A stretch of 64,000 bases of DNA from Vibrio diazotrophicus. Its GTDB lineage: Bacteria; Pseudomonadota; Gammaproteobacteria; Enterobacterales; Vibrionaceae. Both the position numbers and the translations under genes were made by a program. The stretch lies in the NCBI RefSeq assembly GCF_038452265.1, contig NZ_CP151842.1, forward strand, positions 2,418,001-2,482,000, read 5' to 3'. The first letter of the stretch is position 1. Each line of letters begins with the position of its first letter. Shown here one piece after another: positions 17,728 through 26,759 of the stretch. The notes below the pieces were generated by a model that made no database searches, was not told the origin of the DNA, and saw only the letters and a program-made list of their open reading frames with translations.

Positions 17728-17757
17728 GAAGAAGCCTCGCAATAGCGAGGCTTCTTT
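17728..17757. terminator. Bidirectional terminator between mnmC and the FMN reductase gene
   Basis: GAAGCCTCGC / GCGAGGCTTC hairpin with AATA loop, flanked by T-rich and A-rich tails, between converging genes. Confidence 0.88.
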
Positions 17758-17775
17758 ATCAATGCGATTTAAAGA

Positions 17776-18303
17776 TTAAGCAGCCAGTTTTGCTACCGCT
17801 TCTTTTAGTTGAGCCGCGATGCTTTCATCAGTTACTACACCGCTTTCCATATCGAAATTGTCGTAGAAGTTTGGTACTGAAACTGTTGCTTTTACGTTGC
17901 CACCGAAGTAGCCAGCAGAGCCTGAAGCAGCAGCTAATACTGATGATGCGCCGCCAGGACCAGGTGATGTTGCTAAGTATACCGCTGGTTTATTTTTAAA
18001 TATTTCACGGTCGATACGAGTCGCCCAGTCAAACAGGTTTTTGTACGCTGCAGGGTAGTGACCGTTGTGCTCAGCAAAAGAGATAACAAATGCATCTGCC
18101 TGTGCTAAATCACGTAGGAAGCCTAACGCGCCTTCAGCCTGACCAATCTCTTTTTCAAGATCTTCGCTGAACATAGGTACGTTGTAGTTGTTGATGTCCA
18201 GCACTTGAACTTCAGCACCATCAATCAAATTTGCTGTATAAGTTGCCAATGCTTTGTTAATAGAGGTTGAACTGGTGCTTGCACCGAATGCGATAACTTT
18301 CAT
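17776..18303 (-). CDS. NADPH-dependent FMN reductase family protein
   Basis: 175-residue flavodoxin-fold reductase. The N-terminal phosphate loop GASTSSTSINKALA (8-21) and the SPGPGGASSVLAA loop (about 112-124) bind the FMN phosphate and isoalloxazine in this family. NGHYPAAYKNLFDW matches the conserved PEYN-like active region in altered form. The redox substrate is unknown (flavin, quinone, azo compound or metal). Monocistronic, facing mnmC. Confidence 0.87.
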   Translation of the reverse strand: MKVIAFGASTSSTSINKALATYTANLIDGAEVQVLDINNYNVPMFSEDLEKEIGQAEGALGFLRDLAQADAFVISFAEHNGHYPAAYKNLFDWATRIDREIFKNKPAVYLATSPGPGGASSVLAAASGSAGYFGGNVKATVSVPNFYDNFDMESGVVTDESIAAQLKEAVAKLAA

Positions 18304-18456
18304 GACGATAATCCTGTGTGCTGTTTTGATGTGATTAGATTAATCTTTGAACACCTTACCCACAAGCCGAATTATTGTATGAGGTCATTCAAAAATTTTG
18401 AATGATGCGTTATTCGCGCCTCACCTATCGATGTTTCTCAATGAACAATCAACGCA

Positions 18457-18484
18457 TAAAAAAATAGCAGCGTAATTGCTGCCA
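18457..18484 (-). terminator. Terminator after the epmC-yfcL pair
   Basis: GGCAGC AATTAC GCTGCT hairpin followed by TTTTTTT in the minus direction, about 30 nt after the yfcL stop. Confidence 0.85.
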
Positions 18485-18513
18485 TCTTTTGTATTTTGTT
18501 CTTCGCACTGTGA

Positions 18514-18777
18514 CTAAGCTTGGTTCGATAACTCGTTCCATAAGTCAGACACAATAATACGGTCTGCTGGCGTCAACTCAGAGCGAGCCTCTTCCAAACT
18601 TTTTTCAATACGTACTTTTAGCTCAGCGATGTCTTCAATGCCTTCTTCTTCACACGATGCTGCGGATAGTGAAATGTGCCCACGTAAATAACCACCAGCA
18701 AACAGTTCATCATCCGATGCAGTGGCAATACGTGTATCAATCAGCTCTAAAAGTTTTTCTTCAAATTCAATAATCAT
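18514..18777 (-). CDS. yfcL: YfcL family protein
   Basis: Small acidic 87-residue protein of the YfcL family (MIIEFEEKLLELIDTRIATASDDELFAGGYLRGH). Function unknown. It is mostly helical by appearance and has no membrane segment. It lies 47 bp downstream of epmC, the same order as yfcM-yfcL in E. coli. Confidence 0.88.
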   Translation of the reverse strand: MIIEFEEKLLELIDTRIATASDDELFAGGYLRGHISLSAASCEEEGIEDIAELKVRIEKSLEEARSELTPADRIIVSDLWNELSNQA

Positions 18778-18824
18778 GTTCTATGAATACCTAGTTTTAT
18801 CAAGACTGTGCAGTTGCGTATGGG

Positions 18825-19355
18825 TTACTTAATCACAAACTGATCAGCCGTTAGTTCTGGTGTCTGATAAAACGACTGCAATGCCTGAGAAAGCATTTTC
18901 ACTCGTTCAGGTAATCCATGTTGCAAAATACTCAAGACTTCTTGATGGACTTTCGCCATGAATGCCAGACGGTCTGGTTCAAAATCGCCGCTAAGGTTGT
19001 CACAACTTACCGTAAAAGGAAACCCTGCACTGAGCGCCAGTATCCACTCATAAGCTTGGGGACGAATTTCGACTTTCTCGAACTCTGCCTGCACTTGCTC
19101 AGAACGACCATCGGGATGATACCAGTAACCAAAATCTTCCAATAAACGACGTTCAGGGCCAGCCACACACCAGTGCGCAATTTCATGCAAAGCAGAAGCA
19201 TAGAAGCCGCGAGCAAAGATAATCCGGTGATAATCCACCTTATCATCAGCAGGTAAGTAGACAGGCTCGTCACCGCCTAACTCCAGCTTAGTGTTAAACG
19301 AACTGAAGAAGGTTTGGTTAAAGATGTCGATCAAATCAGTGTATTGGTGAGACAT
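18825..19355 (-). CDS. epmC: Elongation factor P hydroxylase EpmC (YfcM)
   Basis: Final step of EF-P modification: hydroxylates the beta-lysylated lysine that EpmA and EpmB produce. The metal-site motif HEIAHW is at residues 57-62, inside RGFYASALHEIAHW. Its 176 residues match E. coli YfcM (182). It is first of a two-gene unit with yfcL. EpmA, EpmB and efp are not in this window. Confidence 0.93.
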   Translation of the reverse strand: MSHQYTDLIDIFNQTFFSSFNTKLELGGDEPVYLPADDKVDYHRIIFARGFYASALHEIAHWCVAGPERRLLEDFGYWYHPDGRSEQVQAEFEKVEIRPQAYEWILALSAGFPFTVSCDNLSGDFEPDRLAFMAKVHQEVLSILQHGLPERVKMLSQALQSFYQTPELTADQFVIK

Positions 19356-19591
19356 AACAGCAAGTTCTTGGGTATGCGACGTATGAAGTTAACAACGAGC
19401 TGCATTTTCGCGGCTTTTTGCTCTGAGGTAAAGTGCAGGAATGAATGTATTAGTTTTATTTATCTGTAAAACTGATGTCAAAACGCCAAAAAGCGGTCGT
19501 ATTCCGTTTCATCTGATACTACACTGCGCACCTTTCTCAGCCCCTGATTCATCACGACTCTCAACCAACAATCATTTATAGGTGTAATACT

Positions 19592-20215
19592 ATGCTGCTC
19601 AGCGTTTTGTACATTATCGGGATTACAGCGGAAGCCATGACTGGTGCCCTCAGCGCTGGTCGCAAAAAGATGGATTGGTTTGGTGTCATGTTAGTCGCCA
19701 GCGCTACAGCTATTGGTGGCGGAACCGTACGTGATATTTTGCTGGGTCATTACCCTCTAGGCTGGGTAGAGAATCCAGAATTTCTTTTGATTACCTGCGT
19801 TGCGGGCGTTGTGACAACCGGTGTTTACAAATGGGTGATCAAGCTTAAAGGTCTGTTTATTCGCTTAGATGCTCTGGGTTTGATTGTATTCAGTATTATC
19901 GGCACCAAAGTGGCAATGGGCATGGGGCTGCATGAAGTAATCTGTGTGGTGTCCGCGCTGGTAACCGGTGTATTTGGCGGTTTGCTGCGTGATCTGATTT
20001 GTCGCCAACAACCTTTGGTATTGCATGACGAGCTGTATGCTTCCGTGGCACTTGTCGCCTCAGTGCTCTATTTAGCATTATTAAAATTTGGGGTGAATGA
20101 TGTGACCAGCACCATCATTACTTTAGTGGTCGGTTACCTGCTACGCATGGCTGCGGTCCGTTTTAAATGGCGTTTACCGTCTTTTCACCTTGAAGCTGAG
20201 AACTCGATTCACTGA
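19592..20215 (+). CDS. TRIC-type cation channel family protein (YicG/UPF0126-like)
   Basis: 207-residue inner-membrane protein with seven hydrophobic segments arranged as two related halves. Each half holds the glycine-rich kink that lines the pore in prokaryotic TRIC channels: GGGTVRDILLG (about 45-55) and GGLLRDLICRQQP (about 129-141). Family members conduct monovalent cations, though some are described as amino-acid exporters. It is divergent from epmC and ends at a strong shared terminator. Confidence 0.88.
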   Translation: MLLSVLYIIGITAEAMTGALSAGRKKMDWFGVMLVASATAIGGGTVRDILLGHYPLGWVENPEFLLITCVAGVVTTGVYKWVIKLKGLFIRLDALGLIVFSIIGTKVAMGMGLHEVICVVSALVTGVFGGLLRDLICRQQPLVLHDELYASVALVASVLYLALLKFGVNDVTSTIITLVVGYLLRMAAVRFKWRLPSFHLEAENSIH

Positions 20216-20257
20216 ACTGGAATAAGTAAACCAGTTTCGCTGCAACTCATAATGCAA

Positions 20258-20287
20258 AACAAAACGCCCTCAAGTGAGGGCGTTTTT
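20258..20287. terminator. Bidirectional terminator between the TRIC gene and aroC
   Basis: AAAACGCCCTCA / TGAGGGCGTTTT with a 2-nt loop and T run on both strands, between converging genes. Confidence 0.92.
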
Positions 20288-20304
20288 CATTCATAAATCC
20301 GAGA

Positions 20305-21390
20305 TTAGATGTGTGGTGTCTCTGTAGTTACACCGTGGTTCTGACCACGATGGCGCAACAAATGATCCATCAATACAATCGCCAGCATAGCTTCAGCAAT
20401 TGGCACCGCGCGAATACCAACACATGGGTCATGACGACCTTTCGTAATCAGTTGCGTTGGTTCACCAGCACGAGTGATAGTGTCACCCGGAACCGTAATG
20501 CTCGATGTTGGTTTAAGTGCAATGTTCGCGATAATGTCCTGCCCCGTAGAAATGCCACCTAAGATACCGCCTGCGTGGTTGCTCTTAAAACCTTCCGGAG
20601 AAAGTGGGTCACGGTGCTCACTGCCACGTTGATTGACCACATCAAAACCATCACCGATTTCGACACCTTTCACCGCGTTAATGCTCATCAACGCATGTGC
20701 GATGTCTGCATCTAAGCGATCAAATACCGGCTCACCTAAACCGACAGGCAGATTGGTTGCAACCACCTGTATTTTGGCACCGATAGAATCACCTTCTTTT
20801 TTCAGGTCACGAATCAGTTGGTCGAATGCTTCCACTTTATCGACATCTGGACAGAAGAAAGCGTTGTTTTCGATTTCATTCCAATCCACTTTATCAATCG
20901 AGATATCACCCATTTGTGATAAGTAAGCACGGATCTCAACACCAAATTCTTGCTTCAGATATTTCTTCGCAATACCACCAGCAGCAACGCGCATTGCCGT
21001 TTCACGAGCAGACGAACGGCCACCACCACGGTAATCACGAATGCCGTACTTTTGATGGTAGGTGTAGTCAGCGTGCCCTGGGCGGAATTTATCTTTGATT
21101 TCTGAATAATCTTTTGAACGCTGATCGGTATTTTCAATCAGTAATCCAATCGACGTTCCTGTGGTTTTTCCTTCAAAAACCCCAGAAAGAATTTTCACTT
21201 CATCCGGTTCACGGCGCTGAGTGGTATAACGAGATGTGCCCGGGCGGCGACGGTCTAGGTCGAGTTGTAAATCCGCCTCGCTAATCTCAAGTCCCGGAGG
21301 GCATCCGTCTACGATACATCCAAGTGCGATACCGTGACTTTCTCCGAATGTGGTTACTCGGAAATGTTGTCCGATACTGTTTCCTGCCAT
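20305..21390 (-). CDS. aroC: Chorismate synthase AroC
   Basis: Last step of the shikimate pathway, converting EPSP to chorismate with reduced FMN. All three signature regions are present: GESHGIALGCIVDGCPPG (N-terminal), RGGGRSSARETAMRVAAG (central) and the C-terminal RHDPCVGIRAVPIAEAM. Its 361 residues match the family. It is downstream of prmB, as in E. coli, but a terminator-like hairpin lies between them. Confidence 0.98.
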   Translation of the reverse strand: MAGNSIGQHFRVTTFGESHGIALGCIVDGCPPGLEISEADLQLDLDRRRPGTSRYTTQRREPDEVKILSGVFEGKTTGTSIGLLIENTDQRSKDYSEIKDKFRPGHADYTYHQKYGIRDYRGGGRSSARETAMRVAAGGIAKKYLKQEFGVEIRAYLSQMGDISIDKVDWNEIENNAFFCPDVDKVEAFDQLIRDLKKEGDSIGAKIQVVATNLPVGLGEPVFDRLDADIAHALMSINAVKGVEIGDGFDVVNQRGSEHRDPLSPEGFKSNHAGGILGGISTGQDIIANIALKPTSSITVPGDTITRAGEPTQLITKGRHDPCVGIRAVPIAEAMLAIVLMDHLLRHRGQNHGVTTETPHI

Positions 21391-21530
21391 TACTTCCTCA
21401 AATTAGTGCGTTGAAAGTAGGAACGAACCACTTCCAACATACTGATAGCTATTCTTCGTGGATTCATAGTGGCTTTATTACGTTTTGATGTAAAGCCCTT
21501 AACCGCATCAAATTGGACAAAAATAGCCAG

Positions 21531-21560
21531 CCCAAAAATGAAAACGCCGACACTAAGGTC
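21531..21560 (-). terminator. Terminator-like hairpin between prmB and aroC
   Basis: GCGCCGACC TTAG TGTCGGCGTTTTC in the minus direction, followed by ATTTTTGG. The hairpin sits shortly after the prmB stop, leaving about 140 nt of leader for aroC. Confidence 0.75.
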
Positions 21561-21582
21561 GGCGCTTTGCGAGAGTTCGAAA

Positions 21583-22515
21583 TTAATCGATATAAAGTGC
21601 GAAATCTGAGGCACATTCGAGCAGTTGCTGACGTGTAAGCATAAACACACCGTGACCGCCATTTTCAAACTCTAACCAAGTAAATGGAATGTGTGGGTAC
21701 TGATCCATCATATGAATCATCGAGTTGCCCACTTCACAAATCAAGATACCGTTTTCTGATAGGTAACGTGGTGCATTCGCAAGAATACGACGAACCAGTT
21801 TCAAGCCATCGGTACCAGCAGCAAGGCCTAGAGCAGGTTCATGTTTGAACTCCGCAGGCAAGCTATCCATATCTTCCTGATCTACATACGGTGGGTTAGA
21901 AACGATAATGTCGTATTGTGATTCTGGTAAATCACGGAACAGATCCGAACGAATCGGGAACACTTGCTGTTCAAGACCATGATCTTGAATGTTTTGCTCT
22001 GCAACCGCTAAGGCATCTGTCGAAATATCAATCGCGTCCACTTCCGCTTCTGGGAAAGCATACGCACAAGCAATCGCAATACAACCACTGCCAGTACACA
22101 GATCCATAATGCGAGTTGGTTCTTCAACCAGCCAAGGTGAAAATTGTGCCTGAATCAGTTCACCAATTGGCGAACGAGGTACAAGTACACGTTCATCGAC
22201 AAAGAACTCTAACCCGCAGAACCACGCTTTATTGGTTAAATAAGCGGTTGGAGTGCGGTCTTTAATACGTGTGATAACACGTTCAACAATACGTAAACGC
22301 TCGCTAGATGTTAAGCGAGAGTTCAAAGCATGAGGAGGCACGTCGATCGGCAGATATAAGGTTGGCAGCACAAGTTGCACCGCTTCATCCCACGCATTAT
22401 CCGTTCCATGACCATAAAATAAATTGGCTGCATTAAAACGGCTAACCGTCCAACGAATCATATCCTGAAGGGTGTGAAGTTCCGAAACGGCTTCTTCTAC
22501 AAAAATCTTATCCAA
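21583..22515 (-). CDS. prmB: Ribosomal protein uL3 glutamine methyltransferase PrmB
   Basis: SAM-dependent N5-glutamine methyltransferase acting on ribosomal protein L3. The SAM motif DLCTGSGCIAIA is at 138-149, and the catalytic NPPY typical of glutamine methyltransferases is at 207-210. Its 310 residues match E. coli PrmB. It is divergent from smrB and co-oriented with aroC, a gene order shared with enterobacteria. Confidence 0.97.
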   Translation of the reverse strand: MDKIFVEEAVSELHTLQDMIRWTVSRFNAANLFYGHGTDNAWDEAVQLVLPTLYLPIDVPPHALNSRLTSSERLRIVERVITRIKDRTPTAYLTNKAWFCGLEFFVDERVLVPRSPIGELIQAQFSPWLVEEPTRIMDLCTGSGCIAIACAYAFPEAEVDAIDISTDALAVAEQNIQDHGLEQQVFPIRSDLFRDLPESQYDIIVSNPPYVDQEDMDSLPAEFKHEPALGLAAGTDGLKLVRRILANAPRYLSENGILICEVGNSMIHMMDQYPHIPFTWLEFENGGHGVFMLTRQQLLECASDFALYID

Positions 22516-22578
22516 AATTGCCTCCGAAAAGCGCTACAATACTGCGAATATTGATTAGTAACTGATTAACCAATTCTA

Positions 22579-23133
22579 ATGAGCAAAAAAGACACCGATT
22601 ACAACGACAATGATTATTTAGACGCTGACGATGATTTTGCAATGTTTCGCGATGCAGTAAAGGGCGTAAAAAAGTTAACGCAGGATACCATAGTCCAACA
22701 GCCAAACAGAAATGCTAAACAAAAAGAAATCATCAAAGGTTCACGTGAAGCAAGCGACAGTAATTTTTACTTCTCTGACGAGTTTGTACCGCTACTCAGC
22801 GAAGAAGGTCCAACTCGCTACGCTCGCGATGACGTTTCTAAATATGAAGTGAAAAAACTGCGTCGTGGTGTCTACGTACCGGATGTGTTCTTAGATATGC
22901 ACGGCATGACCCAACAAGAAGCCAAACGTGAACTTGGGGCTATGATCGCTTACTGCGTAAAAGAGAGTGTGCATACCGCCTGTGTGCAGCACGGTATCGG
23001 TAAACATATCCTGAAGCAAAAAGTGCCGCTGTGGTTGGCACAGCACCCTGACGTAATGGCATTCCATCAAGCGCCATTAGAGTTTGGTGGCGCTGGTGCA
23101 CTGCTGGTATTGATTTCTATCCCTGAAAAGTAA
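22579..23133 (+). CDS. smrB: Ribosome rescue endonuclease SmrB
   Basis: Smr-domain endonuclease; in E. coli SmrB is recruited to collided ribosomes and cuts the mRNA between them. The N-terminal extension is acidic (many D/N in the first 20 residues), as needed for ribosome binding. The Smr domain (about 100-184) has the catalytic DMHG (106-109) and HGIGKH (138-143). Its 184 residues match the family. Divergent from prmB. Confidence 0.95.
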   Translation: MSKKDTDYNDNDYLDADDDFAMFRDAVKGVKKLTQDTIVQQPNRNAKQKEIIKGSREASDSNFYFSDEFVPLLSEEGPTRYARDDVSKYEVKKLRRGVYVPDVFLDMHGMTQQEAKRELGAMIAYCVKESVHTACVQHGIGKHILKQKVPLWLAQHPDVMAFHQAPLEFGGAGALLVLISIPEK

Positions 23134-23160
23134 TCACCCAAAAAAGTAAGCACATTGAGT

Positions 23161-23257
23161 CTCAATGGGTAAAATGCAACAAAGATACTAGGGCAAGAAT
23201 GCCCTAGTTTAAGCGTATTGGATATGTTGAGCGCTTTGTGTTGCTTTACCCATTGAG
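23161..23257. repeat. Nested palindrome between smrB and flhB, with a terminator in its centre
   Basis: Outer arms CTCAATGGGTAAA (23161-23173) and TTTACCCATTGAG (23245-23257) are perfect complements, extended by GCAAC / GTTGC. Inside is a second hairpin CTAGGGCA-AGAA-TGCCCTAG (23188-23207) followed by TTT. It fills the space between converging smrB and flhB and probably stops both transcripts. Confidence 0.75.
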
Positions 23258-23269
23258 GTTTCCATCCCG

Positions 23270-24400
23270 CTAATAACGCATATCCGGCGGAATTGGCATC
23301 TTCTCTTCTTGCAGTATCGGACGCTGACCGCCTCTACGGCGATATTGTTTAAGCTGGAAAATGTAAGCCAGAACCTGAGCCACCGCCACGAACAAGCCGT
23401 CTGGAATTTCCTGTTCTAATTCAGTGGTATGGTATAAGGCACGCGCCAATGGCGGAGCAGGAACAATCATGATGTTGTGCTCTCGCGCCACTTCACGAAT
23501 TTTCAGAGCCATATGATCAACACCTTTAGCGACCACCACCGGTGCCCTATCGGTATTTTGCTTGTATCGCAATGCAACGGAGAAGTGATCTGGGTTAGTA
23601 ATGATAACGTCGGCTTGTGGTACTTCTGCCATCATACGGCGCTGAGCAGCTTCACGTTGCAGCATCCGGATACGGCCCTTAACTTCCGGTTTACCTTCTG
23701 TATCTTTGTACTCATCTTTCACTTCTTGCTTGGTCATTTTCAACTGGTTGGCGTGTTGCCAAATCTGGAAAGGTATATCAATCGCGACAACCACCAGCAA
23801 TGAACAGCTAATCAGCAGGACGAAGTTAAGTAAGATATCCAACGCATGAAAGATATTCTGCGGGAACACATCCAGGCTCAGCTGAAACAGATCGTGCTTC
23901 GAGCGGTCAATTAAGGTAAACGCCACTCCGGCGACTAAAGAAACCTTTAATATCGACTTGATCAGCTCAACCCAGCTTTGCAAACCAAACATTCGCTTGA
24001 AGCCACTGAGCGGATTCAGTTTCGAAAACTTTGGCATTGCCGCTTCCACAGAGAAATTCACACCGCCTACGCCAGCAGCGCCAATAAAAGCAGCAATAAA
24101 CAGAGTAATCAGCACCAACAAAAGCGGGAGAAGAAGATTAACGAGAGCCGATGACGCAATATCAAACAGTTTGCCTAGATCGAAAATCTCCTCTCGGCTC
24201 AAACTGAACAAACGTCTCATTGAGGCAAAAAGTCCGCCTGCTAACGCATCTCCGAACCACATCAGAGACACTGCGCCAACCACTAATACCGATACAGAAG
24301 CCAGCTCCTTCGAACGCGCAACCTGACCTTTTTCTTTGGCCTGTTGCAGCCTTCTGGGCGTGGCGTCTTCGGTCCTTTCTTGACCGTCTGATTCTGCCAA
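23270..24400 (-). CDS. flhB: Flagellar export gate protein FlhB
   Basis: Inner-membrane component of the flagellar type III export apparatus; its cytoplasmic domain controls the switch from rod/hook to filament substrates after self-cleavage. There are four membrane segments in about residues 30-210, then the FlhBc domain. The cleavage motif reads N269-P270-D271-H272, where Salmonella has NPTH. The protein is 376 residues. It is last of the fliE-flhB operon; flhA is not in the window, as is normal in vibrios. Confidence 0.96.
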   Translation of the reverse strand: MAESDGQERTEDATPRRLQQAKEKGQVARSKELASVSVLVVGAVSLMWFGDALAGGLFASMRRLFSLSREEIFDLGKLFDIASSALVNLLLPLLLVLITLFIAAFIGAAGVGGVNFSVEAAMPKFSKLNPLSGFKRMFGLQSWVELIKSILKVSLVAGVAFTLIDRSKHDLFQLSLDVFPQNIFHALDILLNFVLLISCSLLVVVAIDIPFQIWQHANQLKMTKQEVKDEYKDTEGKPEVKGRIRMLQREAAQRRMMAEVPQADVIITNPDHFSVALRYKQNTDRAPVVVAKGVDHMALKIREVAREHNIMIVPAPPLARALYHTTELEQEIPDGLFVAVAQVLAYIFQLKQYRRRGGQRPILQEEKMPIPPDMRY

Positions 24401-24415
24401 CTCAGCCTCCTAAAG

Positions 24416-25198
24416 CTAACAATCTAATCGGATAAGGCTGCAAACCTGTTGCTCGCCTTGCAACCAATAGAGTTCGTAATGAGTATAAAGACCACTGATG
24501 ATAAACCAACAAAGCAGTAAGCCGACCATCAAGGCAAACGCAAAACCCAAAGAGAAAATGTTCAACTGCGGTGCAGCACGGGTCATAACACCAAATGACA
24601 AATTCACCGTCAGCAACGCGATGATGCCTGACAGCGACATACTTAACGCAACTTTAAATATAGTCCCGAACCAGAGTGCCATCTGCTGGAAATCTAAATT
24701 GTTCAGCCCCGGCTCTCCAATGGGTAAGCTTTTAAAGCTAAACGCCAGCAATTGAATCATCTTTAAATGCCCATCACTGGCAAGAAAGAACATAGTGGCT
24801 AAGAACATGAACAACTGACCAAGCAACGGCGTATTCTGACCGTTGGCTGGGTCCACCATGGATGCGAAACCTAAGCTCGATTGCATACCTAGAATCTGGC
24901 CGAGCATAACGAAAGTTTGAATAATAAACTGCGTTACCATCCCCATGGAGACACCAATGACCAACTGCTCCAAAGTAATCATAAATCCTTGAAGAGAAAG
25001 CAGTTGAATGTTGTCCGGTACCGCTGGAATAGCGGGCATAAGCGCTAAGGTTAAGGCTAAGCCGAAATAGAGACGAATTCGTGCAGAAACAAATCGAGCA
25101 CCCGTTACCGTCATTACCATCAGCATCGCGGAGATGCGCGTATATGGCCAAAAATAATTGGCGATAAAATCAAGGACGACAGTGGCTGGATACTCCAT
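24416..25198 (-). CDS. fliR: Flagellar export gate protein FliR
   Basis: Membrane subunit of the FliPQR export-gate core complex. The 260-residue protein has about six hydrophobic segments and the family stretch QTFVMLGQILGMQSSLGFASMVDPANGQ near residues 89-116. It is encoded immediately after fliQ (8-nt gap) and 15 nt before flhB. FliPQR form the helical pore through which flagellar subunits pass. Confidence 0.95.
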   Translation of the reverse strand: MEYPATVVLDFIANYFWPYTRISAMLMVMTVTGARFVSARIRLYFGLALTLALMPAIPAVPDNIQLLSLQGFMITLEQLVIGVSMGMVTQFIIQTFVMLGQILGMQSSLGFASMVDPANGQNTPLLGQLFMFLATMFFLASDGHLKMIQLLAFSFKSLPIGEPGLNNLDFQQMALWFGTIFKVALSMSLSGIIALLTVNLSFGVMTRAAPQLNIFSLGFAFALMVGLLLCWFIISGLYTHYELYWLQGEQQVCSLIRLDC

Positions 25199-25206
25199 GT
25201 TTGCTC

Positions 25207-25476
25207 CTAGTAGAGAACTTGAGGCAAACGCTCAATCATGGAATAAAAGAAATCCATCTGCATTTGCACCATCCAGTGGGCAAACGCCATCAAAGCCAGC
25301 AGTGTGACGATCAAACGCGGCAAAAAGCTCAGCGTCTGTTCGTTGATTGACGTAGCGGCCTGAAAAATTGCGACAACCAGACCCACCAGCAGACTCGGAA
25401 TGATGATGGCACACACCATAATGAGTACCATCCATAACGCGTCACGAAAGAGTTCAACAAATATTTCAGGTGTCAT
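25207..25476 (-). CDS. fliQ: Flagellar export gate protein FliQ
   Basis: 89-residue two-helix membrane subunit of the export gate (MTPEIFVELFRDALWMVL... ). Contains the conserved LVGLVVAIFQAATSINEQTLSF loop between the helices. Length equals E. coli FliQ. It is sandwiched between fliP and fliR. Confidence 0.96.
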   Translation of the reverse strand: MTPEIFVELFRDALWMVLIMVCAIIIPSLLVGLVVAIFQAATSINEQTLSFLPRLIVTLLALMAFAHWMVQMQMDFFYSMIERLPQVLY

Positions 25477-25488
25477 GCTTTTCTCCCG

Positions 25489-26388
25489 CTACAACGCAAA
25501 ACTGCCGGCGAGTGTGGAGAGAATCAAGTTCCATCCATCAACCAACACAAACAACATAAGTTTAAATGGCAGCGATACGATCATCGGTGACAACATCATC
25601 ATACCCATTGCCATCAGTACCGATGCCACAACAAGGTCGATAATCAGAAATGGCAAAAACAGCATAAAGCCAATCTGGAAAGCGGTTTTTAGCTCAGAGG
25701 TGATAAACGCTGGAATCAATACCGCCATAGAGACATCTTCTGGGTTTTGCGCATCAGAGCCCGATATGTTGACGAAGGTTTCCAAATCTTTCACGCGAGT
25801 CTGCTTGAGCATAAAATCCTTCATCGGGATTTGGGCGGTATCAAACGCCTCTCTTGCGGTCATCTGTTCATTCAAATAAGGCTGAACCGCCTCTTCATTA
25901 ATCTTATTAATTACCGGAGACATGATGAAGAAGGTCAAAAAGATTGCGATACCAATGATGACTTGGTTTGATGGCGTTTGTTGCAAACCCATCGCCTGTC
26001 GAAGTATCGACATCACCACCACGATTCGGGTAAATGAAGTCATCAAAATGACCATGGCAGGCAAAAAGCCCAGCATGGTCATTAAGGCTAAAATTTGTAA
26101 GTTTATCGAGTAATCTTCGCTACCATCAGGATTGGTGGTCATGGTAAAGGCGGGAATTCCCGCACCACCACTGCTGCTACCCATAGCGATAGTACGCGAA
26201 GCACCTTGGTCTTTTTGCATCGCTGTCACAGTTACATTCTGTGCGCCAGCAGCAGTAGAAGGGATAGGTGTTTCCAGCTCTTGTTGCGCGTAAGCTAACG
26301 GCGTAAAAACCAAAGCGCTCACCCAGACAATAAGCGCCAAGCGAGCCCATAGATTGCGCAACACATCAAACAGGTGTGTTTTTATCAT
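25489..26388 (-). CDS. fliP: Flagellar export gate protein FliP
   Basis: Core subunit of the FliPQR gate. The N-terminus has a cleavable signal (about 1-35, ending AYAQQ), then an unusually long polar stretch to about residue 90, then four membrane segments. The conserved FMLKQTRVKDLETF region is near 192-205. Its 299 residues are longer than the 245 of E. coli, because of the N-terminal spacer. Its start lies 23 nt inside fliO, implying translational coupling. Confidence 0.96.
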   Translation of the reverse strand: MIKTHLFDVLRNLWARLALIVWVSALVFTPLAYAQQELETPIPSTAAGAQNVTVTAMQKDQGASRTIAMGSSSGGAGIPAFTMTTNPDGSEDYSINLQILALMTMLGFLPAMVILMTSFTRIVVVMSILRQAMGLQQTPSNQVIIGIAIFLTFFIMSPVINKINEEAVQPYLNEQMTAREAFDTAQIPMKDFMLKQTRVKDLETFVNISGSDAQNPEDVSMAVLIPAFITSELKTAFQIGFMLFLPFLIIDLVVASVLMAMGMMMLSPMIVSLPFKLMLFVLVDGWNLILSTLAGSFAL

Positions 26389-26755
26389 TCTTTTTTAGTA
26401 GCTGAGTCAAAGTGTTAGAGAATGGTACCGACTCTAGCTCCTCCTGAGTCAATGGAGTTTCCAATTTAGAGATCAACTGAACTGACTGAGATGTAACGCC
26501 AATCAGAAATTGCTCCTCTCCCGCTTGTACTATCATCAAACGTTCTTTGGTGCCAATCGGTAACTGGCGAACAACGCTCAAGCCCTTTTGCTGACCAAAT
26601 GCAGGAACTCGCATCCGTTTAAGTAACCAAGCCATACCAATGATGATGGCTATAACGAACAATAGCGACCCTAATGTAGCCGCTATATCGAACTGGTCGC
26701 TTTGAGCTGCCAGCGCAGGGCTGGCAACCAAAGATAACACTATGAATTTGCGCAT
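26366..26755 (-). CDS. fliO: Flagellar biosynthesis protein FliO
   Basis: Membrane chaperone that stabilises FliP during gate assembly. A signal-like N-terminus (MRKFIVLSLVASPALAAQS) is followed by one membrane helix (about 28-46). A cytoplasmic FliO domain includes LSVVRQLPIGTKERLMIVQAG. The protein is 129 residues. It overlaps fliP by 23 nt and follows fliN after 4 nt. Confidence 0.94.
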   Translation of the reverse strand: MRKFIVLSLVASPALAAQSDQFDIAATLGSLLFVIAIIIGMAWLLKRMRVPAFGQQKGLSVVRQLPIGTKERLMIVQAGEEQFLIGVTSQSVQLISKLETPLTQEELESVPFSNTLTQLLKKNDKNTPV

Positions 26756-26759
26756 AATG

